DNA of 64,000 nt from Spirochaetaceae bacterium (GCA_020632655.1 JACKFD010000002.1:186001-250000), one strand, 5' to 3'; shown: positions 17,841-27,051, numbered from the stretch's first letter. The notes: generated by a model not told the origin, from the letters alone. Translations and numbers: made by a program.

Positions 17841-19037
17841 ATGAACCGGAAACGACATCTGATCGTGCTCGGCCTCCTGATCGGGCTCTTCGCGAGCGAA
17901 GCGAGTGCCGGAGGCAAGATCTCAATCGACGACACGAAGTGGATCAGTCTCGGCCTCGGCGGGCGAGCCTCCTTCGCGGCCATCGAGGACGCCTCTCCCA
18001 ACGGAGACGAGTTCTCCAAGGATTTCAGGATCGACAACGCCCGTCTCTACATCAACGGGCAGGTGCACGAGTACCTCAAGTTCGAGTTCAACACGGAGTG
18101 CGTCTTCTGCGGCAACTCGGGGCTCGAGGAGTTCGTCCTCCTGGACGCCGTCGCCAAGATCGAGATCAACCAGTATTTCAACATCTGGGGTGGTCGCCTG
18201 CTGGTGCCCGCCGAGCGGCAGGAGCTGAACGGTCCCTTCTATTCCAGCACCTACGACGCCTACAAGACTCCATTCATCCCGGCTGACTTCAGCGTCGATT
18301 TCGGGGCGGGTGGGGCCGGCGTCTACGCGCGCGATCAGGGAGTGAACATCTGGGGTGCCGCCGGACCGGAGGGCGCCCTCCAATACGTCTTCGGCGTGTT
18401 CCAGGGGCTCCAGTCCTCCTCGACCGCCGGGCCGAACCAGGACGACAATCCGCTCTTCGCCGCTCGAGTCGCCTACAACTTCCTGAACGTCGAGAAGAAT
18501 CCCGGCTACTACACGAGCGGGACCTACTACGGGACGGCGGGCGACGTCTTCACGGTCGCTGGCGTCGTCCAGTACCAGAAGGATGGAACCGGCTCCCGAG
18601 CAAACCCGGGAGATTTCCTGAATCTATCGGCCGACGTGATCTTCGAGAAGGTGATCGAGGACTGCGGCGTATTCACCTTCAACGGCGAGTACAAGCACTT
18701 CGACTCGGACTACGACTCAGCGGCGTTCGGGGACGCCGACGTCTTTGCGATGTTCGACGGAGACTCCTTCTCCGTCGTCGGTCTCTACATGTTCGAGCCG
18801 AAGGTCTGGATCGGCCAGTTCCAGCCCTACTTCCGTTACACGGGGATCTATGCCAACGGGAGCAGTGATCGCGAAGAGTACGAGGCGGGCATCAACTACA
18901 TCATCGATGGCCACAACGCGAACATGGCGCTCTTCTACCAGTACGGCGACATCGCCACGAAGGGTCTCGACTACTCGCCGACCGCCTCCGGCGACGACGT
19001 GAGCGCGATCAAGCTTGCGATCCAGATCCAGATCTAG
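17841..19037 (+). CDS. Outer-membrane porin, FmdC-like (urea/amide uptake)
   Basis: 398 residues from the ATG at 17841, preceded by AGAGGGAACC. A signal peptide ends at ASEASA near residue 23. The rest alternates in short beta strands rich in Tyr, Phe, Gly and Asp (RIDNARLYINGQVHEYLKFE, NIWGGRLLVPAERQ) and ends in an amphipathic strand, as expected for a trimeric porin. In Methylophilus a porin, FmdC, is induced with the amide transporter. The position here, after a sigma-54 promoter and before urtA2, suggests the same job: letting urea and amides cross the outer membrane. The exact substrate is inferred. Confidence 0.75.
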   Translation: MNRKRHLIVLGLLIGLFASEASAGGKISIDDTKWISLGLGGRASFAAIEDASPNGDEFSKDFRIDNARLYINGQVHEYLKFEFNTECVFCGNSGLEEFVLLDAVAKIEINQYFNIWGGRLLVPAERQELNGPFYSSTYDAYKTPFIPADFSVDFGAGGAGVYARDQGVNIWGAAGPEGALQYVFGVFQGLQSSSTAGPNQDDNPLFAARVAYNFLNVEKNPGYYTSGTYYGTAGDVFTVAGVVQYQKDGTGSRANPGDFLNLSADVIFEKVIEDCGVFTFNGEYKHFDSDYDSAAFGDADVFAMFDGDSFSVVGLYMFEPKVWIGQFQPYFRYTGIYANGSSDREEYEAGINYIIDGHNANMALFYQYGDIATKGLDYSPTASGDDVSAIKLAIQIQI

Positions 19038-19125
19038 CTCCGTGCGCAGGGATGGTCGCCCCGCTCGCGAGATCGTGCGCGGGGCGCGTCCCGACCCGAA
19101 TGCCGAAAGGAAGGAATCCCAGATC

Positions 19126-20412
19126 ATGAAGAAGCGACGCCTCGAGACGATGCTCGCAGCGATTCTCTGCTCGATCGCAATCTCCGCCGCGGCCGCGGCC
19201 GAGGAGCCGATCAAGGTCGGTGTCCTCCACTCGCTCTCCGGCACGATGGCGATCAGCGAGACGACCCTCAAGGACACGGTCCTCATGATGGTCGAGCAGC
19301 AGAACGCGAAGGGTGGCCTCCTGGGCCGCAAGCTGGAGGCAGTCGTCGTCGATCCGGCCTCCGACTGGCCGCTCTTCGCCGAGAAGGCGAGGCAGCTGCT
19401 CGAGAAGGATCGGGTCGCCGTCGTCTTCGGGTGCTGGACTTCGGTGTCGCGGAAGTCCGTCTTGCCCGTATTCGAGGAACTCGATGGCCTGCTCTTCTAC
19501 CCCGTGCAGTACGAAGGCGAGGAGTCGTCGAAGAACGTCTTCTACACGGGAGCCGCGCCGAATCAGCAGGCGATCCCGGCGGTCGAGTACCTGATGGACG
19601 AGATCGGCGTCGAGCGCTGGGTACTTGCGGGAACGGACTACGTCTATCCCCGCACGACGAACAAGATCCTCGAGGCCTTCCTGAAGTCCAAGGGCGTCAA
19701 GGAGGCGGACATCATGATCAACTACACGCCATTCGGGCACTCCGACTGGCAGAGCATCGTCTCCGACATCAAGAAGTTCGGCAGTGCCGGGAAGAAGACG
19801 GCCGTCGTCTCGACCATCAATGGTGACGCGAACGTGCCCTTCTACAAGGAGCTCGGGAACCAGGGCGTCTCGGCCGAGGACATTCCCGTGGTCGCCTTCT
19901 CGGTCGGTGAGGAGGAGCTCTCGGGAATCGATACGAAGCCTCTCGTGGGACATCTGGCGGCGTGGAACTACTTCCAGAGCGTCGATGCGCCCGTGAACGC
20001 CGCGTTCATCGAGAAGTGGCATGCCTTCATCGGAAGCCCGAAGCGGGTGACCAACGATCCGATGGAGGCGACCTACATCGGTTTCAACATGTGGGTCGAG
20101 GCCGTGAAGGCGGCGGGCACGACCGATCCGAGCGCCGTGCAGAAGGCCATCATCGGGGTGGAGGTGCCGAACCTCTCGGGTGGACGCTCCACGATGCTCG
20201 CGAACCATCACATCACGAAGCCGGTTCTGATCGGGGAGATCCAGGAGGACGGTCAGTTTGCCACGGTCTGGGAGACGGATGGGCTCGTTCCGGGCGATGC
20301 CTGGTCGGACTATCTCCCGGAGAGCAAGGTGATCGAGGCCGACTGGACTTCGAAGCTCGATTGCGGGAACTACAACACCCGAACGAAGAAGTGTTCGGGA
20401 CAGAACTACTGA
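19126..20412 (+). CDS. urtA: Urea ABC transporter, substrate-binding protein UrtA (second copy)
   Basis: 428 residues with a signal peptide ending SAAAAA near residue 25. It begins PIKVGVLHSLSGTMAISET, with DPASDWPLFAEKARQLL, VFGCWTSVSRKSVLPVFEE and a Cys-containing tail. This is the canonical UrtA form. Ribosome site AAAGGAAGG lies upstream of the ATG. It follows the porin and precedes urtB2. Compared with the first UrtA it looks more like characterised urea binders, so it is probably the urea receptor, while copy 1 may serve another amide. Confidence 0.93.
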   Translation: MKKRRLETMLAAILCSIAISAAAAAEEPIKVGVLHSLSGTMAISETTLKDTVLMMVEQQNAKGGLLGRKLEAVVVDPASDWPLFAEKARQLLEKDRVAVVFGCWTSVSRKSVLPVFEELDGLLFYPVQYEGEESSKNVFYTGAAPNQQAIPAVEYLMDEIGVERWVLAGTDYVYPRTTNKILEAFLKSKGVKEADIMINYTPFGHSDWQSIVSDIKKFGSAGKKTAVVSTINGDANVPFYKELGNQGVSAEDIPVVAFSVGEEELSGIDTKPLVGHLAAWNYFQSVDAPVNAAFIEKWHAFIGSPKRVTNDPMEATYIGFNMWVEAVKAAGTTDPSAVQKAIIGVEVPNLSGGRSTMLANHHITKPVLIGEIQEDGQFATVWETDGLVPGDAWSDYLPESKVIEADWTSKLDCGNYNTRTKKCSGQNY

Positions 20413-20439
20413 ACGAGCGAATGTGATGGACTACGGCGC

Positions 20440-20472
20440 GGGGCGGGGCGGTCGACACGACCTCCCCGCCCC
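20440..20472 (+). terminator. urtA2-urtB2 intergenic stem-loop
   Basis: GGGGCGGGG (20440-20448) and CCCCGCCCC (20464-20472) form a perfect 9-bp G+C stem with a 15-nt loop. It stands where the first operon also has a hairpin. It lies before the preferred urtB2 start, which supports that choice of start codon. Confidence 0.6.
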
Positions 20473-20596
20473 TGCGAAACGGCGATCGCGTCGCCGATTG
20501 ATCAGGATCCCTGCTCTCGCCATGCATCGCCCCGTCTCCACCTACGTGACGTTTTCGTGCCACCATCGGATCGGGGCGGCCCTCCGAGGGGGCGGA

Positions 20597-22234
20597 GTGC
20601 AACGTACTCTCCTCTGTCTGGCTCTCGCCCTCGTGTTCGGCGGTGCGGCTCGAGCTTCGACCGATGGCTTCGAGTCGATGCTCGGCGAGCTCGCGGGGAA
20701 GAGCTTCCGCCGGAAGTCGGAGGCCATACAGGCGATCGCTGACAGCGGTCACCCGGCCGCGCCACGGATCCTCCGCGCGCTGCTCGAATCGCGTGCCTTC
20801 TTCGCCCCCGAGAGCGAACGACTGCTTCTCGACGTGGCCGATTCGGGGGAGGGCGTCGTCGTCGACGCGATCACGGGCGAGGCGACGCGCGTGGCGTTCG
20901 AGAGCGGTCGGCGCAAGATCGTGCTCAACAACGCGATGCGGAGATTGCTGCGGTCCCTCGTGGCGCGGGCGGGCCTTGCCTCGCGAGATCCGCGGGAAAG
21001 GCGGCAGGCGATCAAGGAGCTGATGGGACGGGACGATCCCGAGATCCAGGCGCTCCTGCGGGAGGCGCTCGAGATCGAGCAGGCCCGCGACGTGCGTTCC
21101 CTGCTCGAGACCGCGATCGCCATCGGGGCCCTCCGAGAGGACGATGCCGACGCTGGAAGCGACGCCGAGGCCAGGCTGCGTGCGATCGAGGCGCTCTCGG
21201 GGAGTCTCCACAACGAGTCCCGGATCGCACTCGACGGACTGCTCACCCGTCTCGAGTCCAGGCAGTCCAAGAGCTCCGAGGAGGAGGCTCAGATCGGAGC
21301 GATTCGAGAAGCAATCGATGCGATCGACCGGAGGAAGGTCGGGTTCGAGATCCTCGAGACGCTCTTCTTCGGAGTGAGTCTCGGTTTCGTACTCGTTCTG
21401 GCGGCGATCGGTCTGGCGATCACCTTCGGTGTGATGGGCGTGATCAACATGGCGCATGGTGAGATGATCATGCTCGGCGCCTACTCGACGTGGAGCGTTC
21501 AGCAACTCATGCCCCATCATCTCGAGTCCTCGGTCCTCGTGGCGATTCCGGTGGCCTTCCTCGTCTCGGCGCTGGTGGGGGTCGCCATCGAGAGGGGCGT
21601 CGTACGGTTCCTCTACGGTCGGCCGCTCGAGACACTGCTCGCCACCTTCGGCATCAGTCTCTTCCTGCAACAGAGCGTGAGGACGATCTTCTCCCCGCTG
21701 AATCGCGCCGTGGCATCTCCTTCGTGGATGAGCGGACAATGGGTTCTGAACGACGCCTTTGCGCTCAACTACAACCGCCTCTGGATCATCGTCTTCAGCG
21801 CCCTCGTCTTCGCGGCCCTGATTGGAGTGCTGCATCGTACGCGTCTGGGCCTGCAGATCCGGGCGGTCGCCCAGAATCGAGCCATGGCGCGGGCGATGGG
21901 CGTGCGGGGCGCACGGATCGACGCGATCACCTTCGGTCTGGGCTCGGGTATCGCCGGGCTCGCGGGCGTCGCGCTCAGCCAGCTGACGAACGTGGGCCCG
22001 AACCTCGGCCAGGCCCACATCGTCGATTCCTTCATGGTCGTGGTCTTCGGGGGCGTGGGGAATCTCTGGGGAACCCTCGTTGCCGGGCTCACGCTCGGGG
22101 TGACGAACAAGCTCCTCGAGCCCTTCGCGGGAGCCGTTCTCGCGAAGATCCTCGTCCTCGTCTTCATCATCCTGTTCATCCAGAGGCGGCCCCGCGGACT
22201 CTTTCCGCAGCAGGGTCGCTCCGCCGAGGCCTGA
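20597..22234 (+). CDS. urtB: Urea ABC transporter permease UrtB (long form with exported N-terminal domain)
   Basis: 545 residues from the GTG at 20597, which gives a clean signal peptide (VQRTLLCLALALVFGGAARA) with GAGGGGG just upstream. Earlier in-frame starts at 20423/20426 and 20522 would add a basic leader overlapping the intergenic hairpin. Residues 25-255 are a helical, HEAT-like extension (repeated LLR/ALLREALE helices) seen in many proteobacterial UrtB proteins. The LivH permease follows with FGVMGVINMAHGEMIMLGAY near 285 and RPLETLLATFGISLFLQQ. It forms the membrane channel with UrtC. Confidence 0.9.
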   Translation: MQRTLLCLALALVFGGAARASTDGFESMLGELAGKSFRRKSEAIQAIADSGHPAAPRILRALLESRAFFAPESERLLLDVADSGEGVVVDAITGEATRVAFESGRRKIVLNNAMRRLLRSLVARAGLASRDPRERRQAIKELMGRDDPEIQALLREALEIEQARDVRSLLETAIAIGALREDDADAGSDAEARLRAIEALSGSLHNESRIALDGLLTRLESRQSKSSEEEAQIGAIREAIDAIDRRKVGFEILETLFFGVSLGFVLVLAAIGLAITFGVMGVINMAHGEMIMLGAYSTWSVQQLMPHHLESSVLVAIPVAFLVSALVGVAIERGVVRFLYGRPLETLLATFGISLFLQQSVRTIFSPLNRAVASPSWMSGQWVLNDAFALNYNRLWIIVFSALVFAALIGVLHRTRLGLQIRAVAQNRAMARAMGVRGARIDAITFGLGSGIAGLAGVALSQLTNVGPNLGQAHIVDSFMVVVFGGVGNLWGTLVAGLTLGVTNKLLEPFAGAVLAKILVLVFIILFIQRRPRGLFPQQGRSAEA

Positions 22235-22236
22235 CC

Positions 22237-23334
22237 ATGACGTCCGTCGCGAACCGTACCGTCGCGAGCAGACTGGCCGGTCATCACGATCTGCTCGTGA
22301 CCGGGGCGCTCGGGATCGCGGTGCTGGTCGTGCCGATCCTGGCCCTGACGGTGCCCGAGGGTTCGGCGCTCCATCTGTCGACCTTCAGCGTGACCCTGCT
22401 CGGCAAGTATCTCTGCTTCGCGCTCCTGGCACTCGCCGTCGATCTGGTCTGGGGCTACTGCGGGATCCTGAGCCTGGGGCACGGGGCCTTCTTCGCGCTC
22501 GGCGGGTACGCAATGGGTATGTACCTGATGCGCCAGATCGGCGACCGCGGCGTCTACGGAAACCCGATCTTGCCGGACTTCATGGTCTTCCTCGATTGGC
22601 AGGAGCTGCCCTGGTACTGGTGGGGCTTCTCGAGCTTCCCGTTCTCGATGGCGATGGTCGTCGCCGTGCCGGGACTGCTCGCGCTGGTCTTCGGTTGGTT
22701 CGCCTTCCGCTCGAGGGTGAACGGGGTCTACCTCTCGATCATCACGCAGGCGTTGACGTACGCGCTCTTGCTCGCGTTCTTTCGCAACGAGATGGGCTTC
22801 GGGGGCAACAACGGGCTCACGGATTTCAAGGAGATCCTGGGCTTCGATCTCCAGGCCGACGCGACGCGGGTCGGGCTCTTCGTGACGACCGCGCTCGTCC
22901 TGATCGCGAGCTACACGGTCACGCGGGGTGTCGTCTCCTCCCGCTTCGGCCGGGTGCTCGTCGCGATCCGCGACGCAGAGGACCGCATGCGCTTCCTCGG
23001 CTACCGGACCGAACACTACAAGCTCTGGGCCTTCGTTCTATCGGGCGTGATCGCCGGGGTGGCGGGTGCCCTCTACGTGCCGCAGGTCGGCATCATCAAC
23101 CCGGGAGAGTTCGCGCCGCTCAACTCGATCGAGCTGGTGATCTGGGTCGCGATCGGCGGACGGGGGACGCTGCATGGGGCGATCGTGGGAGCGATCCTGG
23201 TCAACTTCGCGAAGACCTGGTTCACGGGGCTGCTCCCCGAGGCGTGGCTCTTCGTACTGGGGGCGCTGTTCGTGATGGGCACGCTCTTCCTGCCGCGAGG
23301 CCTGGTAGGCCTCGTGTCGAGGCGGGAACGATGA
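22237..23334 (+). CDS. urtC: Urea ABC transporter permease UrtC (second copy)
   Basis: 365 residues, LivM family. Signature runs are LVWGYCGILSLGHGAFFALGGY near residue 75, NGVYLSIITQALTYA near 165, NNGLTDFKEILGF, and FGRVLVAIRDAEDRMRFLGY near 235. GGRGTLHGAIVGAILVNFAK follows later. The gene begins two bases after the urtB2 stop and overlaps urtD2 (ATGA). Confidence 0.93.
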   Translation: MTSVANRTVASRLAGHHDLLVTGALGIAVLVVPILALTVPEGSALHLSTFSVTLLGKYLCFALLALAVDLVWGYCGILSLGHGAFFALGGYAMGMYLMRQIGDRGVYGNPILPDFMVFLDWQELPWYWWGFSSFPFSMAMVVAVPGLLALVFGWFAFRSRVNGVYLSIITQALTYALLLAFFRNEMGFGGNNGLTDFKEILGFDLQADATRVGLFVTTALVLIASYTVTRGVVSSRFGRVLVAIRDAEDRMRFLGYRTEHYKLWAFVLSGVIAGVAGALYVPQVGIINPGEFAPLNSIELVIWVAIGGRGTLHGAIVGAILVNFAKTWFTGLLPEAWLFVLGALFVMGTLFLPRGLVGLVSRRER

Positions 23335-24110
23335 GTCCGGAAGGTGTGGAAGGTTCGGATCTCCTGCACGGTGCGATCCTCTACCTCGACGGGATCACCG
23401 TCAGCTTCGACGGCTTCCGGGCCCTCGACGGCCTGAGTCTCACGATCGATCGGGGCGAGCTGCGCTGCATCATCGGGGCGAACGGGGCGGGCAAGAGCAC
23501 GATGATGGACGTCGTGACGGGCAAGACTCGACCCGACGCGGGCGTCGCCTTCTTCGATCGGCATCACGACCTGCTCGCCATGAGCGAGGCCGATATCGCG
23601 ATGGCTGGGATCGGCCGGAAGTTCCAGAAGCCGACCGTCTTCACGAACCTCACCGTGCGCACGAATCTCGAGCTGGCCATGCGCGACGATCGGAGCGTCT
23701 GGCGTTCGCTGCGAGCGCGACTCGACGGCGAACAGCGTGACCGGATCGAGGAGACGCTCGAGTCGATCGGCCTCCACCTGCTCGCCGACGCGGATGCTGG
23801 CACGCTCTCCCACGGCCAGAAGCAGTGGCTGGAGATCGGCATGCTGCTGATGCAGGATCCGAAGCTCCTGCTCGTGGACGAACCGGTCGCCGGTATGACG
23901 CATCAAGAGACGGAGCGGACGGCGGAGCTGCTCGTTTCCCTGGCGGGCGGGCGATCGGTCGTCGTCGTCGAGCACGACATGGAGTTCGTCCGCTCGATCG
24001 CGCGTCGCGTCACCGTCCTGCACGAGGGACGTCTGCTGGCCGAGGGGGACATGGAGAGCGTCCAGAACGATCCCCGGGTGGTCGAGGTCTACCTGGGGAC
24101 GCCATGCTGA
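23331..24110 (+). CDS. urtD: Urea ABC transporter ATP-binding protein UrtD (second copy)
   Basis: 259 residues. Walker A GANGAGKST near residue 48, LSHGQKQWLEIGMLLMQDP signature, Walker B LLLVDEPVAGMTHQE, and the VEVYLGT end typical of UrtD/LivG. It starts within the urtC2 stop codon (ATGA), so the two are coupled. It supplies ATP hydrolysis for urea import. Confidence 0.94.
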   Translation: MSPEGVEGSDLLHGAILYLDGITVSFDGFRALDGLSLTIDRGELRCIIGANGAGKSTMMDVVTGKTRPDAGVAFFDRHHDLLAMSEADIAMAGIGRKFQKPTVFTNLTVRTNLELAMRDDRSVWRSLRARLDGEQRDRIEETLESIGLHLLADADAGTLSHGQKQWLEIGMLLMQDPKLLLVDEPVAGMTHQETERTAELLVSLAGGRSVVVVEHDMEFVRSIARRVTVLHEGRLLAEGDMESVQNDPRVVEVYLGTPC

Positions 24111-24138
24111 TCGTCCGTACCGTCGAGAGGAGGACGGC

Positions 24139-24837
24139 GTGCTGAGCGTCCGGAACCTGGATCAGTTCTACGGCGAGAGCCACACGCTCTGGGACCTCTC
24201 GCTCGACGTACCCAGGGGCTCCTGTACGTGCCTCATGGGGCGCAACGGTGTCGGCAAGACGACGCTCCTGAAATGCGTGATGGGTCTGCTGCCGATTCGC
24301 AGCGGCGAGATCCTCTTCGATGGCGAGCGCATCTCGGAGCGCGCCGCCGAGATGCGTGCCGAACTCGGCATCGCCTACGTACCGCAAGGGCGCGACATCT
24401 TTCCCCGTCTCACGGTCGAGGAGAATCTCGAGCTCGGTCTCGCGGTCAACCGCGGCGCCTCGGGCCGGCGTGCGTACGAACGGGTGCTGGAGACCTTTCC
24501 CGTGCTTCGCGACATGCTCGCGCGCCGCGGTGGCGATCTCTCCGGAGGACAACAGCAGCAGCTCGCCGTCGGCCGCGCGCTCGTGCTCGATCCCTCGCTC
24601 CTGATCCTCGATGAGCCGACCGAGGGCATCCAGCCGAACATCGTCCAGGAGATCGGCGAGACGATCCGACGCCTCAATGTCGACCTCGGCATGACCGTGC
24701 TCCTCGTCGAGCAGAAGCTCCCGCTCGCGCGCAGCGTCGCGGACCGCTTCCAGATCCTCGACAAGGGCCGTTCGGTCGCGAACGGACCGATCGACGCCCT
24801 CGACGACGACGTGATCAAGCGATTCCTCACGGTATGA
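24139..24837 (+). CDS. urtE: Urea ABC transporter ATP-binding protein UrtE (second copy)
   Basis: 232 residues from a GTG with GAGGAGGA ahead of it. The N-terminus is LSVRNLDQFYGESHTLWDLS, Walker A GRNGVGKT, signature LSGGQQQQLAVGRALVLDP, Walker B LLILDEPTEGIQPN. It is the LivF-type partner of UrtD. The stop overlaps the ureD start (ATGA), which ties urease assembly directly to urea transport. Confidence 0.94.
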   Translation: MLSVRNLDQFYGESHTLWDLSLDVPRGSCTCLMGRNGVGKTTLLKCVMGLLPIRSGEILFDGERISERAAEMRAELGIAYVPQGRDIFPRLTVEENLELGLAVNRGASGRRAYERVLETFPVLRDMLARRGGDLSGGQQQQLAVGRALVLDPSLLILDEPTEGIQPNIVQEIGETIRRLNVDLGMTVLLVEQKLPLARSVADRFQILDKGRSVANGPIDALDDDVIKRFLTV

Positions 24838-25775
24838 ACCGAATCGCGGATGGATACGGAGCGGAAGCCGACGAGTCCGCCTGCAGCGCCGGGCCGCCGC
24901 CTGGCGGGACCGCGGTGCCGCCCGCCATGCCCGGTACGCCGCATCGTCACCGCGCCCTCGCGCCGGATCAGGGCGGTTGGCAGGCGACGCTCCGACTCGG
25001 CTTCGCACGCCGGCGGGGTCGGAGCCTCGTCGTCGCACGGCAGCACGAAGGGCCGCTCCGCATCCAGCGTGCCTTCCATCCGGAGGGCGACGACGTCTGT
25101 CACGTCTATCTGCTTCATCCTCCGGCCGGCATCGTCGCGGGTGATCGACTCTCGGTCGACCTCGAGGTGGGTGCCGATTCGCATGCGCTGGTCACCACGC
25201 CGGGGGCGACGCGCTGGTACGACGCGCGGGGCCGCGCCGAGGCGCGGCTCGAGCAACGATCGAGCGTGGCGGCCGGTGCGTGTCTCGAGTGGCTTCCGCA
25301 GGAGTCGATCTTCTTCGATGGGGCCGCGGCGCGCCAGAGTACGCGTTTTGCGCTCGATGAGGGCGCGCGGCTGATCGCATGGGAGATCACGGGTCTCGGA
25401 CGACCCGCCGCGGCGGAGCCCTACGCGCGTGGCCGACTCGACCTGCGCCTGGAGCTCGAGCAGGGCGGACGTCCTCGTCTGCTCGAGCGCCAGCGGACCT
25501 GGGCCGGCCGACTACCCGGGCTCCGCGGGGCCGCGGCGATCGGTCAGCTGGTCTGCACGCCGTCCGACGACGCGATGCTCGAGAGCATCCGGCGACGTCT
25601 GGAGGGTTTCGCGCATGCCCGCTTCGGGGTGACGCGCATCGACGATCTGCTCGTCGCCCGCGCGCTCGCCCATCACTGTGAACCCATCGCGCTCGCGTGG
25701 CGCGCCGTGTGGGAGACGCTGCGACCGGCGGCTCTGGGACGCCCGGCGAGCGCGCCGAGGATCTGGCGCACCTGA
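24834..25775 (+). CDS. ureD: Urease accessory protein UreD
   Basis: 313 residues. Recognised by GWQATLRLGFARRRGRS, GPLRIQRAFHPEGDDVCHVYLLHPPAGIVAGDRL and the TPGATRWYD and ECLPQE-like (EWLPQESIFFDGA) segments of the UreD/UreH family. UreD scaffolds UreF and UreG on apo-urease. It usually leads a urease operon. Here it is the last gene of the second urt operon, more than 7 kb from ureABCEFG, coupled to urtE by ATGA. The first 40 residues are a Pro/Gly/Ala-rich extension, so the functional start may lie further in. Confidence 0.9.
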   Translation: MNRIADGYGAEADESACSAGPPPGGTAVPPAMPGTPHRHRALAPDQGGWQATLRLGFARRRGRSLVVARQHEGPLRIQRAFHPEGDDVCHVYLLHPPAGIVAGDRLSVDLEVGADSHALVTTPGATRWYDARGRAEARLEQRSSVAAGACLEWLPQESIFFDGAAARQSTRFALDEGARLIAWEITGLGRPAAAEPYARGRLDLRLELEQGGRPRLLERQRTWAGRLPGLRGAAAIGQLVCTPSDDAMLESIRRRLEGFAHARFGVTRIDDLLVARALAHHCEPIALAWRAVWETLRPAALGRPASAPRIWRT

Positions 25776-26022
25776 CCGAGCGCGTATCCGTGCCGACCGC
25801 GTTCCGCGGATCCGGGCCAGGCGGGCGAACGTTCAGGTCGTACGCGCCGAAGCCGAGGTCGAGCCCGAGCAGCCGGTCGCCCGAGCCGAGCCGAGCCGAG
25901 CCGCTCGCGCACGCGCAGTCCCGTCACGAGGGCGAGGCGTTCGCGCACCGACTCGCCGATGGCGATGAGGCTGACTCCGGCGCTCTCCAATCCCGGCGCG
26001 GCGTCCAGTCTGAGCGGGCCCG
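25776..26022 (-). pseudogene. Decayed alpha/beta-hydrolase (esterase) fragment
   Basis: Read leftward, this stretch aligns with the esterase at 28334-29296. In one frame it gives LALVTGLRVRERLGS, matching LALVTGLRVRDRLGA. A few bases on, the match resumes only in another frame as RLLGLDLGFGAYDLN, matching RLLGMNLVFGAYDLN. The break is at four tandem CCGAG units (25881-25900); losing two units (10 bp) restores the frame. The catalytic-Ser motif GESAGG is degraded to GESVRE, and both ends are missing. It is a partial, frameshifted relic between ureD and the beta-helix gene. Confidence 0.7.
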
Positions 26023-27051
26023 TCACGGACAGCCGAGCGCGCCGTCGCAGACGTTCGGCGCGATGGCGGCGCCTCCGCTGATCGAGCTCGATCCGTTGTC
26101 GCCGAGCACGTTTCCGTTCGTGCCCGTCTCCGAACCGGCGTTGATGATGCCGTGGATCGCGTTGTCGACGACGAGCGAATTCTTCGTGCTCGCGACGTCG
26201 ACGAGAGGTGAGTTCGAGAACGCATTGCCGCGGACGACGCTCGCATCACCACCGAGGAAGTAGAGGCCGAGTTGGTTCTGGGAGAGCATGTTGTCGGCGA
26301 ACACCGCATCCTGGGCCCGGATGCCGAGGTCTCCATTTCCGGCGACGACGTTGCCGATCACGGCGCCGCCGAGTCCGTCGATCCGGATGCCCATCTGGCC
26401 GTTGTTGTGGATCCGGGTGCGCGAGATCAGGGGGATGCCCGCGGCGCGGATGCCTTCGTTCGCGGCAGCGCGGACGACGCTGTCCAGGATCGCGACGTCG
26501 AGTCCCGCCTCGATGCCGTAGCCGCCGGTCGTCGAGACCGTCGTGTCGCGGATCTCGGAGTGGCTGCCCGTGACGAGGCCGGTCGAGCCCGTGCCGAAGA
26601 TCCGCACGTCGGAGATCTGTGCGTAGTCGCCGCTCCGGATGCCTTCGTGTCCGAGCCCGAGGAGGGTGCCGTTCCGAACGGCGAGGTTTTCCATCTGGGG
26701 CGCGAGAATCCCGCTGCCCAGACCCGGCGCGCCGCAGTCGGGACGACAATCCTCGCGCGGTCGGATCGAGAAGCCGTTGAGATCGATCGTGACGTCGTGG
26801 GCGCCGACCAGGATCGCGGTCCAGTCCCGATCGGGCAGCTCGAGGTGGCTGACGAGGCGGTAGCTCCCGGGCTTCGTGAGCGAGACGGGGAAGCCGGGCA
26901 GGTCGCCTTCGCCGCAGCCGGTATTCAGCGCGCAGACCTGGCCGATCTCGATCACGCCGTCGACCGCCCGCGCCGGGTCCGCCGGGAGCAACGACGACAG
27001 TGCGAGCAGGATCCCCGTTGACGCGAGATGGCCAGCGATCCGGAAGCGCAT
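26023..27051 (-). CDS. Secreted right-handed beta-helix protein
   Basis: About 342 residues from the ATG at 27051, which has GAGGAAGATCG before it. A signal peptide ends DPARA near residue 30. After a short N-terminal domain (two Cys, LTKPGSYRLVSHLELPD) the protein is a series of turns with ITIDLNGFSI-type coils: NLAVRNGTLLGLGHEGIRSG, EIRDTTVSTTGGYGIEAG, SRTRIHNNGQMGIRIDG. This is a pectate-lyase-like parallel beta-helix, often used for binding or cleaving carbohydrate. No catalytic residues can be assigned. It diverges from a related gene at 27251. Confidence 0.75.
   Translation of the reverse strand: MRFRIAGHLASTGILLALSSLLPADPARAVDGVIEIGQVCALNTGCGEGDLPGFPVSLTKPGSYRLVSHLELPDRDWTAILVGAHDVTIDLNGFSIRPREDCRPDCGAPGLGSGILAPQMENLAVRNGTLLGLGHEGIRSGDYAQISDVRIFGTGSTGLVTGSHSEIRDTTVSTTGGYGIEAGLDVAILDSVVRAAANEGIRAAGIPLISRTRIHNNGQMGIRIDGLGGAVIGNVVAGNGDLGIRAQDAVFADNMLSQNQLGLYFLGGDASVVRGNAFSNSPLVDVASTKNSLVVDNAIHGIINAGSETGTNGNVLGDNGSSSISGGAAIAPNVCDGALGCP

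Noticed and set aside
20423..20596. Earlier starts for the second urtB
   Set aside because: They overlap the intergenic stem-loop and would put a basic leader before the signal peptide.
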